Shown here piece after piece: positions 1-9,357 of a DNA stretch of 28,524 nt. A program made the position numbers and the translations under genes. The notes under the pieces are model-generated. The model was not told where the DNA came from. It made no database searches and saw nothing but the letters and a program-made list of their open reading frames with translations. Numbering within the stretch: position 1 is the first letter of the stretch; every line of letters begins with the position of its first letter. The stretch is taken from the NCBI GenBank assembly GCA_023227645.1, contig JALNVJ010000001.1, forward strand, positions 1-28,524. Direction: 5' to 3'. Source of the DNA: Bacteroidales bacterium (GTDB lineage Bacteria > Bacteroidota > Bacteroidia > Bacteroidales > P3).

Positions 1-52
1 AAATTCAATTAGATTAAATCTATTTTCATACAAACATTTCACCCCTTCGTGG

Positions 53-86
53 TAATCATGAAAATCCTTTAATCATGAAAATCCTG
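53..86. repeat. Two tandem copies of a 17-bp repeat
   Basis: Two adjacent 17-bp units (53-69 and 70-86) share taatcatgaaaatcct and differ only in the last base. The sequence around them (1-130) has no convincing reading frame. Short intergenic repeats with this catgaaaatcc flavour are, to my recollection, common in Bacteroidota genomes; that link is memory, not something shown here. No function is visible. Confidence 0.6.
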
Positions 87-133
87 ATTCTTATCAAAAA
101 GCTTACTAATAATTTTTCCTTAACTTATTTTTG

Positions 134-171
134 AAGAAGTACTCTCTAAATTTGATTGAAGAATACTTCTT
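134..171. other. Imperfect stem-loop, possible terminator of an off-window gene
   Basis: An 8-bp stem, aagaagta at 134-141 with tacttctt at 164-171, encloses a 22-nt loop. A pyrimidine-rich tract (ttgacttttctttttc) follows on the + strand, so it could end a transcript entering from the left. The stem is AT-rich and the loop long, so this is weak. Confidence 0.3.
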
Positions 172-186
172 TGACTTTTCTTTTTC

Positions 187-232
187 ACAACCTGTTTGTT
201 AGTTTTTAATGCTGATTTTTACCGTGTAATGG
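187..232 (+). repeat. Left arm of a 46-bp inverted repeat (partner at 28332-28377)
   Basis: Positions 187-232 match the reverse complement of 28332-28377 at 42 of 46 bases, including 31 identical consecutive bases (193-223). Mismatches fall at 192, 224, 227 and 230. Similarity stops on both sides, so the unit is short and discrete. Both copies are intergenic and point outward, enclosing about 28.1 kb. No transposase or terminal-repeat structure is visible at this copy. It is most likely a dispersed intergenic repeat, less likely a conserved regulatory region. Confidence 0.85.
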
Positions 233-280
233 TCTTAACTTTGTTATCATTTATTGGTATCATTTATCTTAATGAGTATT

Positions 281-317
281 TAAAAAAAATCCCTCCATAT
301 TTATGTATGGAGGGATT
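281..317 (-). terminator. Intrinsic terminator of the dcp-like peptidase gene
   Basis: A perfect 12-bp stem (288-299 with 306-317, arms aatccctccata / tatggagggatt) has a 6-nt loop. On the minus strand it is followed by an uninterrupted T tract (complement of 282-289). It lies about 20 bp after the peptidase stop codon, so it ends the whole leftward block. Confidence 0.92.
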
Positions 318-337
318 TGATTTTTTGGGTTTGAAGT

Positions 338-2443
338 TTATTTCTTCATTCCGTTATTTCTAAGTACTGCATCTATTGATGGGTCTTGTCCACGAAAACG
401 TTTGTACATATCTTTTGCATAATCGGTTCCTCCTCTTGATAGGATTTCATTTTTGAATCGATCTGCTGTTGTTTTGTCAAATATGTCTCCTGATTGTAGG
501 AAGGCATCAAATGCGTCTGCATCTAGCACTTCAGACCACACATAAGCGTAATAGCCAACTGCATATTCTCCTCCAAATACGTGTGCAAAATATGTTGAGC
601 GATAACGTGGTGGGATTTGAGATATTAGACCTATTTTGTCCATTGCTTTTTTCTCAAATTCTTGTATGTTGTCTATTTTTTGGCTTGAGCTGATTATATG
701 GTATTCCATATCTAGGTATGCTGCTGCGTATCGTTCGGTCATTCCGTATGCTACGTCAAATTTTCCTACTGATTCCATCTTTGTTAGTAGGTCTTGTGGG
801 ATTATTTCTCCTTTTTCATTTTTTGCAAACATTTTCAATACTTCTGGTTTTGAGCACCAGTGTTCTAGTATTTGTGATGGTAGTTCAACGAAGTCTCTTG
901 GTACTGATGTTCCTGAGGTTGAAGTATAGGTGCAGTTGGATAATAGTCCATGAGTAGCGTGTCCCATTTCATGGAATATGGTTGATGCTTCTTCTGCTGT
1001 TATGGTTGTTCTTCCTGATGGTGATTTTGCATAATTGAAACATACTGTGATTATTGGGGTGATTGATTTATCGCCTTTCTTGTATTGTTCTCTATAGCTA
1101 TTACACCATGCTCCTCCTGCTTTTGATGCTCTGGTGAATGGGTCCCAATACATTATTCCTACGTGTTCGTTCTTTTCGTTCTTGCATTCAAATACTTGAA
1201 CATCGTCTGAATAGGTTTTGATATCTTTTCTTTCGGTGAATGTTAGTCCGTATAGTTTGGTGATAACATCAAAACATCCTTGGCGTACGTTGTTTAGTTC
1301 AAAATATGGTCTGGTTTGTTCTGCATCAAAATTAAATTTTTGTTTTTTTAATTTATTTGCATAATAGGTCCAGTCCCATGCCTCTAGGGTTGCTCCCTTA
1401 TGGTCTTTGTCTAATAGTTTTTGAAGTTCAACAACGTCTTTCTTTGCAGCTGGTACGGAATACGATAAAAGTCCTTCTAATAATGAATTTACTTCTTCTG
1501 GAGTTTTAAGCATTCTTTCTTCAAGAATATAGTCTGCAAAGGTTTTATATCCTAGTAGTTCTGCTTTTTGAGCTCTTAGGTTAGCTATTTTTTTAATATT
1601 TTCTTTGTTATCTGTTTCTCCCCCATTATTACAACGGTTGTTTTTTGCTGTAAATATCTTTTCTCTTAGTTCTCTATTTTCTGCAAATTCAAGGAATGGG
1701 AATACTGATGGGCTATCGAGTGTGTATATCCATTTTCCTTCTTGCTTATTTTCTTTTGCTGTTGTTGCTCCTTGCTCAATTAACCATTCTGGTAATCCTT
1801 TTAAGTCTTCTTTTTTGTCAATAACAAGGGTATAAGATTTGGTTTCTTTTAGTAGGTTTGAAATAAACTTAGATTCTAGGGTTGTTAGGTCTCCGTTTAC
1901 TTTCTTTAGTTTATCTTGTTTGGTCTTATCTAATAATGCTCCTGAACGTACAAACCTCTTATAGGTTTTTTCCAATAACATTTTTTGTTCTTGGTTTAGG
2001 TTTTCTTTGTCTTTATTGTCCCAAACCATTTTAACCTTTTCAAATAATTTACCATTCATTGTGATTTCGTCACTATGTTTGGCTAGTATAGGTCCTATTT
2101 CGGATTCTATCTTTTGTAATTCTTCGTTAGTGTTTGCTGCAGTCATATTGAAAAATACGCCACCAACCTTTGCTAATAGCTCACCACTGAAATCAATTGC
2201 TACAATTGTGTTTTGGAAATTAGCTGCTTCTTTATTTTTTATAATAGCATCAATTTCTTCGTTATGAACTCTCATTGCCTCTTCAAAAGCAGGCATATAG
2301 TGTTCATTCTTTATTTCATCAAATGGAGCTGTACCAAATGGGGTATTCCATTCTTTAAGGAAAGGATTTTCGGAAAGATCTTTCTTCCCACATCCTACAA
2401 CTAATAATGCTGCACTTAGCATAATCAATAGATTTTTTTTCAT
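338..2443 (-). CDS. dcp: M3 family peptidyl-dipeptidase (Dcp-like) lipoprotein
   Basis: A zinc metallopeptidase of the thimet/Dcp (M3) family, expected to degrade oligopeptides, often by removing C-terminal dipeptides. The 701 residues suit bacterial Dcp. The zinc site HEMGH is at residues 491-495. The third ligand fits E520 in FVELPSQ, a hallmark of the family. The N-terminus is a lipoprotein signal (LLVVG before Cys18), so the enzyme should be membrane-anchored and exported, unlike cytoplasmic enterobacterial Dcp; lysines at residues 20-21 follow the Cys. It is the last gene of the leftward block, 42 bp after plsY, and is closed by the strong terminator at 281-317. Family and zinc site are secure; dipeptidase rather than oligopeptidase activity is inference. 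Confidence 0.93.
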   Translation of the reverse strand: MKKNLLIMLSAALLVVGCGKKDLSENPFLKEWNTPFGTAPFDEIKNEHYMPAFEEAMRVHNEEIDAIIKNKEAANFQNTIVAIDFSGELLAKVGGVFFNMTAANTNEELQKIESEIGPILAKHSDEITMNGKLFEKVKMVWDNKDKENLNQEQKMLLEKTYKRFVRSGALLDKTKQDKLKKVNGDLTTLESKFISNLLKETKSYTLVIDKKEDLKGLPEWLIEQGATTAKENKQEGKWIYTLDSPSVFPFLEFAENRELREKIFTAKNNRCNNGGETDNKENIKKIANLRAQKAELLGYKTFADYILEERMLKTPEEVNSLLEGLLSYSVPAAKKDVVELQKLLDKDHKGATLEAWDWTYYANKLKKQKFNFDAEQTRPYFELNNVRQGCFDVITKLYGLTFTERKDIKTYSDDVQVFECKNEKNEHVGIMYWDPFTRASKAGGAWCNSYREQYKKGDKSITPIITVCFNYAKSPSGRTTITAEEASTIFHEMGHATHGLLSNCTYTSTSGTSVPRDFVELPSQILEHWCSKPEVLKMFAKNEKGEIIPQDLLTKMESVGKFDVAYGMTERYAAAYLDMEYHIISSSQKIDNIQEFEKKAMDKIGLISQIPPRYRSTYFAHVFGGEYAVGYYAYVWSEVLDADAFDAFLQSGDIFDKTTADRFKNEILSRGGTDYAKDMYKRFRGQDPSIDAVLRNNGMKK

Positions 2444-2485
2444 TGTGTTTATTTTATTTAATTAATTATTATCGAAATATTCAAT

Positions 2486-3166
2486 TCAATCATCAATAGT
2501 TTTCTTAAACTTAAACTTAGGCTCCTCTCCTTTTATCAAACGTTTTATGTTTTTCCTATGGGTATAGGGGATAAATATGGCGACCAGACATGTAAATACT
2601 ATTAGAGGTATATAGACTTCATAACTTAACCAATGTGCACAAGTAACATAGAGTATAGGAAATGCAACGGAACTTAGTATGGAAGCAAGGGATATGAATT
2701 TGGAAAAAACAAAGGTTATTATAAATATAGCAATAATTAGAGGTAGTAGGCGGTCGAATATACCTATTATAACTCCAAGCATTGTTGCTACTCCTTTTCC
2801 ACCCTTAAATCCAACATAAATTGGAAGTGCATGACCAACAACTGCAATAACTCCAAGAGCTAATTTATAATATGTTAGATATTCAGATCCTGAAACCATT
2901 CCCCAAATATCGGTGTAGAAACGTCCAAAGAAGTTAGCAAGATAAACTGCCCACCATCCCTTGAAGGCATCTATGCATAATACAAATAATCCAGGTAAGA
3001 GTCCAAGTACTCTAATGGTATTTGTTGCTCCCCCATTCTTAGATCCTTTTTCTCTAACATCAATCCCATAGAATGATCTCCCTATCCAAACGGCTGAAGG
3101 AATTGAACCTATTAAGTAGGCCAATATTCCCCCTAGTCCGAGCATTATATAATGTATTAATGTCAT
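2486..3166 (-). CDS. plsY: Glycerol-3-phosphate acyltransferase PlsY
   Basis: This membrane enzyme acylates the sn-1 position of glycerol-3-phosphate from acyl-phosphate, the first step of phosphatidic acid synthesis. The three PlsY signatures are present: GSIPSA (20-25) with KGSKNGGATN (40-49), GHALPIYVGFKGGKGVAT (111-128), and the C-terminal HRKNIKRLIKGEE. Hydrophobic segments suit a multi-pass protein. At 226 residues it is slightly longer than typical (~200), the extra being a segment near 85-103 before the second motif. Motif 1 carries NGGATN where NIGATN is more usual, a mild variation. It starts 23 bp after the large exported-protein gene and is probably co-transcribed with it. Confidence 0.95.
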   Translation of the reverse strand: MTLIHYIMLGLGGILAYLIGSIPSAVWIGRSFYGIDVREKGSKNGGATNTIRVLGLLPGLFVLCIDAFKGWWAVYLANFFGRFYTDIWGMVSGSEYLTYYKLALGVIAVVGHALPIYVGFKGGKGVATMLGVIIGIFDRLLPLIIAIFIITFVFSKFISLASILSSVAFPILYVTCAHWLSYEVYIPLIVFTCLVAIFIPYTHRKNIKRLIKGEEPKFKFKKTIDD

Positions 3167-3189
3167 ATTATTCTGTTTCTTTAGTTAAT

Positions 3190-6100
3190 TTATTCTTCAT
3201 TATTTTCAAACTCATCAATTTTTTCGAGTTTTCTGATATAGTTTATTTTTTCGTTAGGTGTTGCTAGTCTATAAGTGAATATTTTGCCATCTGCCGCCTT
3301 AAACTCCCTGTCTTTATTAGGTACTTCTTTGATAAAATCATTGAATATTTCGTAAGAAGAAATTGCACTCATTGAGGCTCCGTTATATGTAAAGAAATAC
3401 CAATGGTCGGGGTTAGCTTCAATATATATCCTTATTTCGTTTGAGATTGAGGTTTTAACTAATTGTATTTTGGCTCTTATTTTCTTATTAACTTGGTGTT
3501 TGCCTACAATACTCAATTCTGCATCACCATAGGAAACATAAGAGTTTAGGATAGGATCCCATTGCATCTTTACATTAGAGAAATATAGGGTATAATCCAT
3601 TTTCTTAGGTATTTCCTTCCACTCCCCTGTTATTAGTAAGTCTTCATATAGCTCAAGACCTTTCTCTGAACCATAGATTGATACCAATTGGTCTTGGTAT
3701 TTGGATACTTCAAATTCAAGTGGTGAAAGGTTCATATCCTCATAGAGTTCAACTCCCATATAGTCGAGGGCAAGTGGTGAGAAAGGGAATTTTATACCAA
3801 GGCTCATATTTAGGTCGGCAGTCAGACTTGAATTATTGATCTTCATTTCGCCATAGTTTTGCATTTCTACAATACCCGATTTGCTTAATCCAATATTTAT
3901 ATTTCCCTGTCCTTTAGCATCACATGATGTTTTATTTAGTATTAGATAATCACCCAATCCTTCTTTCATATCTTCCAATTTCTCCATTGATGCGATCCTA
4001 TATTCATTGGATAGCTTATCGTAGGTTAGGTATCCTTTGGCAGTCATAAAAGTATTATCGGCTTCTATATCATTGGTTAAGAAAGCCGATTTGGGTTCCA
4101 TAGTCTTAGGGTTATATTGTAGGGAGGCAGTCACTCTTTGGCCGTCAACTGAAGAAGGAGCTTCTGAAATTGGTATATAAATATTCTTTGAGTCAACTCG
4201 TGATTTGAAGGTAATAAATGCAAGATTTTCATTGCAGTTATGACTTAGCTGAACACCTCCTTCAAATAAGTAATTACTATCTTTGGCATCAATTTGAACC
4301 TTTCCATAGAAATTAAATGCTGGACTTAATTGTAAAGGGGTTTCTTTAAGTATTGAACCTGTGGCACGAGAAGATATTGGGTCAGGGTTAAGTCTAGACA
4401 CAAAGATAGGGTGTTTCTTTTTGTTTTCATCCACATAGTCTATATATCCATTTGCAGAATAGAGTGAGGATGAGAATATATGTACCCTTGAAGAATAGAA
4501 CTCATGGATACGTGTTTCTGTATCAATAAGTATTCTAGCATCTTCTATGGTATCCATTTGGGCTCCTGGTCTGATAATAATTGTTGGGTCGGTTGGTTGT
4601 ATTGCTGCATCTCCACTCCTTATCAGGAACACCTCATCGGCTCTTAGCTTATTGTCTTTTAGGCTTAGGGTGGCATTAACAGAATTGAAGGTTAGGCCTT
4701 TTTGAACAGGGTTAGTGGCTGTGAACTTAGCTCCTGGTTGTTCTAAATCAATTAAATTTCTTATTTTCTTATTTGGAAAATCTCCAACACTTGTACTATT
4801 TGAGTTTAGGAGTGCTAGTTCTTTGGCATCCATTATCCAATCAAATTTATCCACCTCACAACTATATTGTAGATAGGTTAGGTCGCATGGTTTAACACCT
4901 TCCATTGATTTGAATTCTCCTCTTTTAGTTTTGAAATCAACCATTGACTTAACTTCTTTGGCATTGAATGCTATATCTTGTCCATTTAATGCCATTAGGG
5001 TAAAGTTGGCAGTGTCTGCAGTATAGGAAATAGATTTAAACTTGAAATTATCAGCAGCAACTATCATTTCGGCAGCCTTATTTGATCCCTTTCCGGTTAG
5101 GCCTATTGGACTAACTATTAGACTACCTGTATGTAGGGCTTCTCCACCAAACATATAGAAAGGTTCTGCAGCTTGGTGAACAATCATATAATCCTTGTAT
5201 GGATACCAATTTTCAGAAGTCTTGGTAACCGTTACTTCAGGAAATTCTACAGTTGATTTATTGGAGCATATAAACTTATCGGTTTTTGAATTCATTGAAT
5301 CGGGCAGGAATACAAACATCCTTGAGTCGGAACGTGAGGCAATATATTCTAGATATCCAGCACCTAACAGCCCTTGAAGACTTAAATCAATTTGGTTATA
5401 AAATTTACCCTTGCCTCCATATGCAAGCATTCCTGAATTTGGAGTTTTAATAATAAATCCAAGCGAATAGTCTTTCATTACCTTTAGAGGCTCTTTTATA
5501 TCGGCAAATATTCCTGCCGACTTCAAAACTCCAGTAAACTTAACACTATCTGTTTTGAAAGTCATTAAATCTTTTAATTTGAAGGGGTCTAGTTTATAAT
5601 AGAAATTTTCTCTTAAATAAACTCCCCCTTGAATTTTGGGTTGATCGTAATAAACATAAGAATCCTCAAGAGATGATAACATTGGGTATCCTGGCACTCT
5701 TTTAATACTACTCTTATTCTTAGGGTCATCAATCAATAATTCACAAACTAAGTTTTGGAGTGGAGTTTGAATTTTTATTATTTTATTGGTATCCTCAAAT
5801 AGTGGAACAAAGAAAGCCATAGAATCTATTTTGGGAAGGTTGAGGGCAAATCTTTCGTAATCGAAATAACATTTCTCTCCTCCCATAATAAATCTACCTG
5901 CTGTTACCCTACCATTAAATTCAAAACTCCTATTCTTCTTCATAACAATTTCTCCATTTACTGGAGATATATTCACAAAATGAGTGTCGGATAGAGAGAA
6001 GTTTTCAATACCATACATTCTTAAATCCATATCAAGAATATTTAGAACTGCATTGGCGCCTTTTTTGGTTGAAGAAACGAAACGTATATTATCATAGTCT

Positions 6101-7680
6101 TGTCTCTTAATATTTGCCATAATATAATCGTAGATCTTATCTTTAATGATAGCTGTCTTTCGATATGATTCATAATTGATAAATCCACTAATAGCTAAAC
6201 GCATTAACATAACCTCAGCTTGGGTTTCATCCATTCCAATATATCTTGCAAATTCTTTTACTGGAATATTCTTTTTCTTATATTTATCAACAAAACCCTT
6301 AACCCTATAAATTGGGTTAGTTTCGTCTATGCCTTGTATCTTATCCCATTTTAACTGGGTATAGTAATTATTTGATTCAAATGATGCAAAAGAAACACTA
6401 TTAGCTGGCCCCTTAACGGAAGTAAATTCTAAAATATGAGAATCTAATTCAACATATACTGCTTCAGTGTAGATATCAATTGCATGGTAAGAATCGACCC
6501 AAGGACTAGCTGAAATTCCTTCCTTATTGTTTATACAAGCTATCTCTCTTGAGTTTTTATTATATCTCATTAGAAGTCCGGGATGATAAATTGAGTCATT
6601 ATTTATATAGAATGTTATTTGACAATCAGGAGTTGTTATACCCTCTTGACTAAATGGGTGAGTGATTGCCTTTGCCTTACAAAATAATTTACCTTCTTTC
6701 TTAAATACAAGCTCTGCTGGCTCTTGTGCATCACCTGTTCCTAAAAACTTTCCTCCTTGTTGGGTAAATCCTCCAACATAATCAACATCTGGGAATATAT
6801 TTTTAATTATCTCCTCTCTCTTATATGAAAAAAATCGCGGAAAACTTGATTCCTTAACCTTATCGGAACATTGGTCTTCAAGGCTTCCGTGGAGCTTATG
6901 TTGAAAATATTCTTTATTAGTAAATTGAACTGAATCGGCAAATATAGCTGCTCTTTTTAAGGAAACAGTATATTTGGATAATTCTGCATATACCTGATCT
7001 TTTGGTAGTCCTGCTCTTGAAAAATCAATTCTCCCTCCCTTTCCTTCAAAAAACTGCTCAACAATATAGAATTTACCATTGGTGGAATAAAGTGTATTTT
7101 GGTCTTTTTGAGAAGAATAGGTTAGGTCAATACTTGAAGTAAAATCAACATAGGGTCCCCTATTGGTGTCTATCCTAATATTATACCCATTATGTTTTAC
7201 TGTCCAATTAACTGTTCGAGATGTGTAGAGAGAGTTAAATTTTACTAAGTTAAGTGAAGTATTTATGGCTTCATTAAAGGCTCCTAAGGTTGAAGATTCA
7301 ATTGTCCATTGAAGTCCTTTAAACCATTGATTATAACTTTCCTTAGATTGGTTGGTTGTTTGGAATGCTACCTGTGTTTCTATAAAATCGAAGAAGCCCG
7401 GAACGGGTCTAACTCTTTTCTTTAACATTTGATTGGAAAGAGACATCACATCTTGCTTTTGTTGTGATGGAATTGAATTCCAAATTGTTGCATAGTTTAT
7501 GATAAGCTCTTCATATTCTTTTTGCTTATCCTTTTTCATATTAACATCCGATTTGTAGAATTCTATTAGTTCGTCTATATAGGAATCTGAATTTCCAGAA
7601 AATTCTTTAAATCTTTGTGCGGAAACATTTAAACCTATACTAAAGACTAATAAAGTTAAAACCAATCTCTTAATAACCAT
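3190..7680 (-). CDS. Very large exported protein, Bacteroidota type, function unknown
   Basis: 1,496 residues starting with a classical signal peptide (MVIKRL, a hydrophobic core, then NVSA before Q22), so the protein is exported. I know no functional assignment. Residues ~25-150 look helical. Most of the remainder reads as short beta strands with recurring patterns such as GxxxF/Y and repeated 'KGY/GKF/GRV' turns, suggesting a long repetitive beta structure. An embedded helical stretch at ~466-530 (IPVKEFARYIGMDETQAEV onward) resembles a winged-helix fold, which would be odd in an exported protein. No C-terminal sorting tail, transmembrane segment or catalytic motif was recognised. It sits 9 bp after prmA and 23 bp before plsY, suggesting constitutive co-expression with core genes. 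An envelope or scaffold role is a guess. Confidence 0.85.
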   Translation of the reverse strand: MVIKRLVLTLLVFSIGLNVSAQRFKEFSGNSDSYIDELIEFYKSDVNMKKDKQKEYEELIINYATIWNSIPSQQKQDVMSLSNQMLKKRVRPVPGFFDFIETQVAFQTTNQSKESYNQWFKGLQWTIESSTLGAFNEAINTSLNLVKFNSLYTSRTVNWTVKHNGYNIRIDTNRGPYVDFTSSIDLTYSSQKDQNTLYSTNGKFYIVEQFFEGKGGRIDFSRAGLPKDQVYAELSKYTVSLKRAAIFADSVQFTNKEYFQHKLHGSLEDQCSDKVKESSFPRFFSYKREEIIKNIFPDVDYVGGFTQQGGKFLGTGDAQEPAELVFKKEGKLFCKAKAITHPFSQEGITTPDCQITFYINNDSIYHPGLLMRYNKNSREIACINNKEGISASPWVDSYHAIDIYTEAVYVELDSHILEFTSVKGPANSVSFASFESNNYYTQLKWDKIQGIDETNPIYRVKGFVDKYKKKNIPVKEFARYIGMDETQAEVMLMRLAISGFINYESYRKTAIIKDKIYDYIMANIKRQDYDNIRFVSSTKKGANAVLNILDMDLRMYGIENFSLSDTHFVNISPVNGEIVMKKNRSFEFNGRVTAGRFIMGGEKCYFDYERFALNLPKIDSMAFFVPLFEDTNKIIKIQTPLQNLVCELLIDDPKNKSSIKRVPGYPMLSSLEDSYVYYDQPKIQGGVYLRENFYYKLDPFKLKDLMTFKTDSVKFTGVLKSAGIFADIKEPLKVMKDYSLGFIIKTPNSGMLAYGGKGKFYNQIDLSLQGLLGAGYLEYIASRSDSRMFVFLPDSMNSKTDKFICSNKSTVEFPEVTVTKTSENWYPYKDYMIVHQAAEPFYMFGGEALHTGSLIVSPIGLTGKGSNKAAEMIVAADNFKFKSISYTADTANFTLMALNGQDIAFNAKEVKSMVDFKTKRGEFKSMEGVKPCDLTYLQYSCEVDKFDWIMDAKELALLNSNSTSVGDFPNKKIRNLIDLEQPGAKFTATNPVQKGLTFNSVNATLSLKDNKLRADEVFLIRSGDAAIQPTDPTIIIRPGAQMDTIEDARILIDTETRIHEFYSSRVHIFSSSLYSANGYIDYVDENKKKHPIFVSRLNPDPISSRATGSILKETPLQLSPAFNFYGKVQIDAKDSNYLFEGGVQLSHNCNENLAFITFKSRVDSKNIYIPISEAPSSVDGQRVTASLQYNPKTMEPKSAFLTNDIEADNTFMTAKGYLTYDKLSNEYRIASMEKLEDMKEGLGDYLILNKTSCDAKGQGNINIGLSKSGIVEMQNYGEMKINNSSLTADLNMSLGIKFPFSPLALDYMGVELYEDMNLSPLEFEVSKYQDQLVSIYGSEKGLELYEDLLITGEWKEIPKKMDYTLYFSNVKMQWDPILNSYVSYGDAELSIVGKHQVNKKIRAKIQLVKTSISNEIRIYIEANPDHWYFFTYNGASMSAISSYEIFNDFIKEVPNKDREFKAADGKIFTYRLATPNEKINYIRKLEKIDEFENNEE

Positions 7681-7689
7681 TTTTCTAAT

Positions 7690-8526
7690 TTATTTTTTAA
7701 TTAATCGCAGTGCCGCCCAATTTTCCTTCGATATTTGATTATCTAAACTAAAACCATATTTTAATGCTTCATCCATCAAAATACTAATATCTTCAATATA
7801 GAAACCACTTAAAAACAAAATACCTCCACTTTTAATGTGTTGGGAGTATTTTTTAAGATCTTGAAGTAGAATATTCCTATTTATATTTGCAATAAAAACA
7901 TCATAATCTCTATCCAAAAGACCTGAATCACCATATCTCACCCTAACATCAAACTTATTGGCTTCAACATTTTCTAATGCGTTCTTAAATGCCCACTCAT
8001 CATTATCAATGGCTTCAACATAGGCTGCCCCTTTCATCTTAGCTAATATTGCCAATACTCCTGTTCCACTTCCCATATCCATTAAATCTTTTCCTACTAG
8101 GTTTTCATTTTCTAGGAGCTCAATTATTTGGAATGTTGTTGGATGATGTGCTGTACCAAATGACATTTTGGGAGATATTTCAATATTATATTCAACTTCC
8201 TCCAATGGTTGATGAAAATTTGCATGAACATAACAATAATTATTTATTAGAACAGCTGGATAAGATTTCTCCCATTCAGCGTTCCAATCCTGTTGTTCTA
8301 TTTCCTTTGTTTTGGTTGACATATCCACATCTGGGTTTAATACAATAAATCTTTCAATTAGTGCATTAAGCTTCATTTGGTTGAAAAGCCCTTCCTGACA
8401 ATAGGCTAAAAACCCCTCATTTGTATCCTGAAAACTTTCAAATCCAATATCGCATAAATCGGATTGAAGTATCTCAGAGTACATTTCAAGGGGTTTTAAA
8501 CTAAACTCTATTTCAATATATTTCAT
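7690..8526 (-). CDS. prmA: Ribosomal protein L11 methyltransferase PrmA
   Basis: A cytoplasmic SAM-dependent methyltransferase that trimethylates ribosomal protein L11. The 278 residues have an N-terminal substrate-recognition domain (to ~100) and a C-terminal Rossmann methyltransferase domain. The PrmA signature FGTAHHPTT is at 123-131, the SAM-binding motif DMGSGTGVLA at 150-159, and the ANINRNILL segment takes the place of the catalytic motif IV. It begins 28 bp after tpiA and ends 9 bp before the large exported-protein gene, so it is an internal operon gene. No odd feature seen. Confidence 0.95.
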   Translation of the reverse strand: MKYIEIEFSLKPLEMYSEILQSDLCDIGFESFQDTNEGFLAYCQEGLFNQMKLNALIERFIVLNPDVDMSTKTKEIEQQDWNAEWEKSYPAVLINNYCYVHANFHQPLEEVEYNIEISPKMSFGTAHHPTTFQIIELLENENLVGKDLMDMGSGTGVLAILAKMKGAAYVEAIDNDEWAFKNALENVEANKFDVRVRYGDSGLLDRDYDVFIANINRNILLQDLKKYSQHIKSGGILFLSGFYIEDISILMDEALKYGFSLDNQISKENWAALRLIKK

Positions 8527-8554
8527 CTATATTTTTTAAGTATATATTTTTCTA

Positions 8555-9310
8555 TTAGAAAGAAGCGATAATGGCTAAGAAATCATCTGCATTAAGTGCT
8601 GCACCCCCAATTAGGCCTCCATCAACATCTTTATTTGCAAATAGTTCTTTAGCATTCTTAGGATTACAACTACCTCCATAAAGAATTGAAATCTCATCCG
8701 AAACTTCTTTTCCATATTTTTCTGTTAATAAAGAACGAATATAAGCATGCATTTCTTGTGCTTGTGCTCCTGTTGCTGTTTTTCCAGTTCCTATTGCCCA
8801 AACTGGTTCGTATGCAATAACAACATCTAGTATCTCTTCACCAGTTAAGCTGAAAAGACTTTCAATAACTTGGTTTTTAACAATGTCAAAATGCTTATCT
8901 GCATCTCTTTCTTCCAAAACTTCACCACAACAGAATATTGGCCTAATACCATTTTTAAGTAATAGGTTAACCTTTGTTGCTATGTCTTGGTTTGATTCGT
9001 TAAAGTATTTTCTTCTCTCACTATGCCCAACAATACAATATTCAATATTCATTGAAGCTAACATTTGAGCCGATACTTCACCTGTATATGCACCATTATC
9101 GAAAGATGCTACGTTTTGAGCTCCTGCATAGAAATTTGATTCTGATGCAAGGTCGGACGTTAGTTCCAAGTAGGGATATGGTGGACAAACAATCACTATT
9201 GTTTCTGTTTCAACTTCATCTAATTTTTCTGCAATTAGATTTACTAAATCATCTGCTTGTTCAAAGCCTAGATTCATTTTCCAGTTTCCTGCAACTATGT
9301 TTCTTCTCAT
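8555..9310 (-). CDS. tpiA: Triose-phosphate isomerase
   Basis: Interconverts dihydroxyacetone phosphate and glyceraldehyde-3-phosphate in glycolysis and gluconeogenesis. The full-length 251-residue TIM barrel has all catalytic residues: Lys11 in NWKMN, His96 in IVGHSERR and Glu168 in AYEPVWAIGTG, followed by the flexible loop and the phosphate-binding YGGS. A promoter -10-like element lies just upstream (9343-9350), so tpiA may head its own transcript as well as receive read-through. In Bacteroides the BT_3928-type gene is likewise close to tpiA, so the neighbourhood appears conserved in the phylum (from memory). Confidence 0.98.
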   Translation of the reverse strand: MRRNIVAGNWKMNLGFEQADDLVNLIAEKLDEVETETIVIVCPPYPYLELTSDLASESNFYAGAQNVASFDNGAYTGEVSAQMLASMNIEYCIVGHSERRKYFNESNQDIATKVNLLLKNGIRPIFCCGEVLEERDADKHFDIVKNQVIESLFSLTGEEILDVVIAYEPVWAIGTGKTATGAQAQEMHAYIRSLLTEKYGKEVSDEISILYGGSCNPKNAKELFANKDVDGGLIGGAALNADDFLAIIASF

Positions 9311-9342
9311 AATAATAATAATTTAATTTGTAAATACTATTG

Positions 9343-9350
9343 CAAAGGTA
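9343..9350 (-). promoter_or_regulatory. Candidate -7 element for tpiA
   Basis: The minus strand reads TACCTTTG, matching the Bacteroidota -7 consensus TAnnTTTG, 32 bp upstream of the tpiA ATG and just past the permease stop. No clear -33 TTTG is seen at the expected distance, so support is partial. Confidence 0.5.
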
Positions 9351-9357
9351 GTACTTT

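Noticed and set aside
235..317. Small RNA starting from TAACTTTG (235-242) and ending at the hairpin 288-317
   Set aside because: There is no -33 TTTG at the right distance, and the hairpin is fully explained as the peptidase-gene terminator.
1605..1835. Numerous + strand ORFs of 60-100 codons opposite the peptidase and other genes
   Set aside because: They lie antisense to strongly supported coding sequence, lack family resemblance and promoters, and reflect low-complexity reverse frames.
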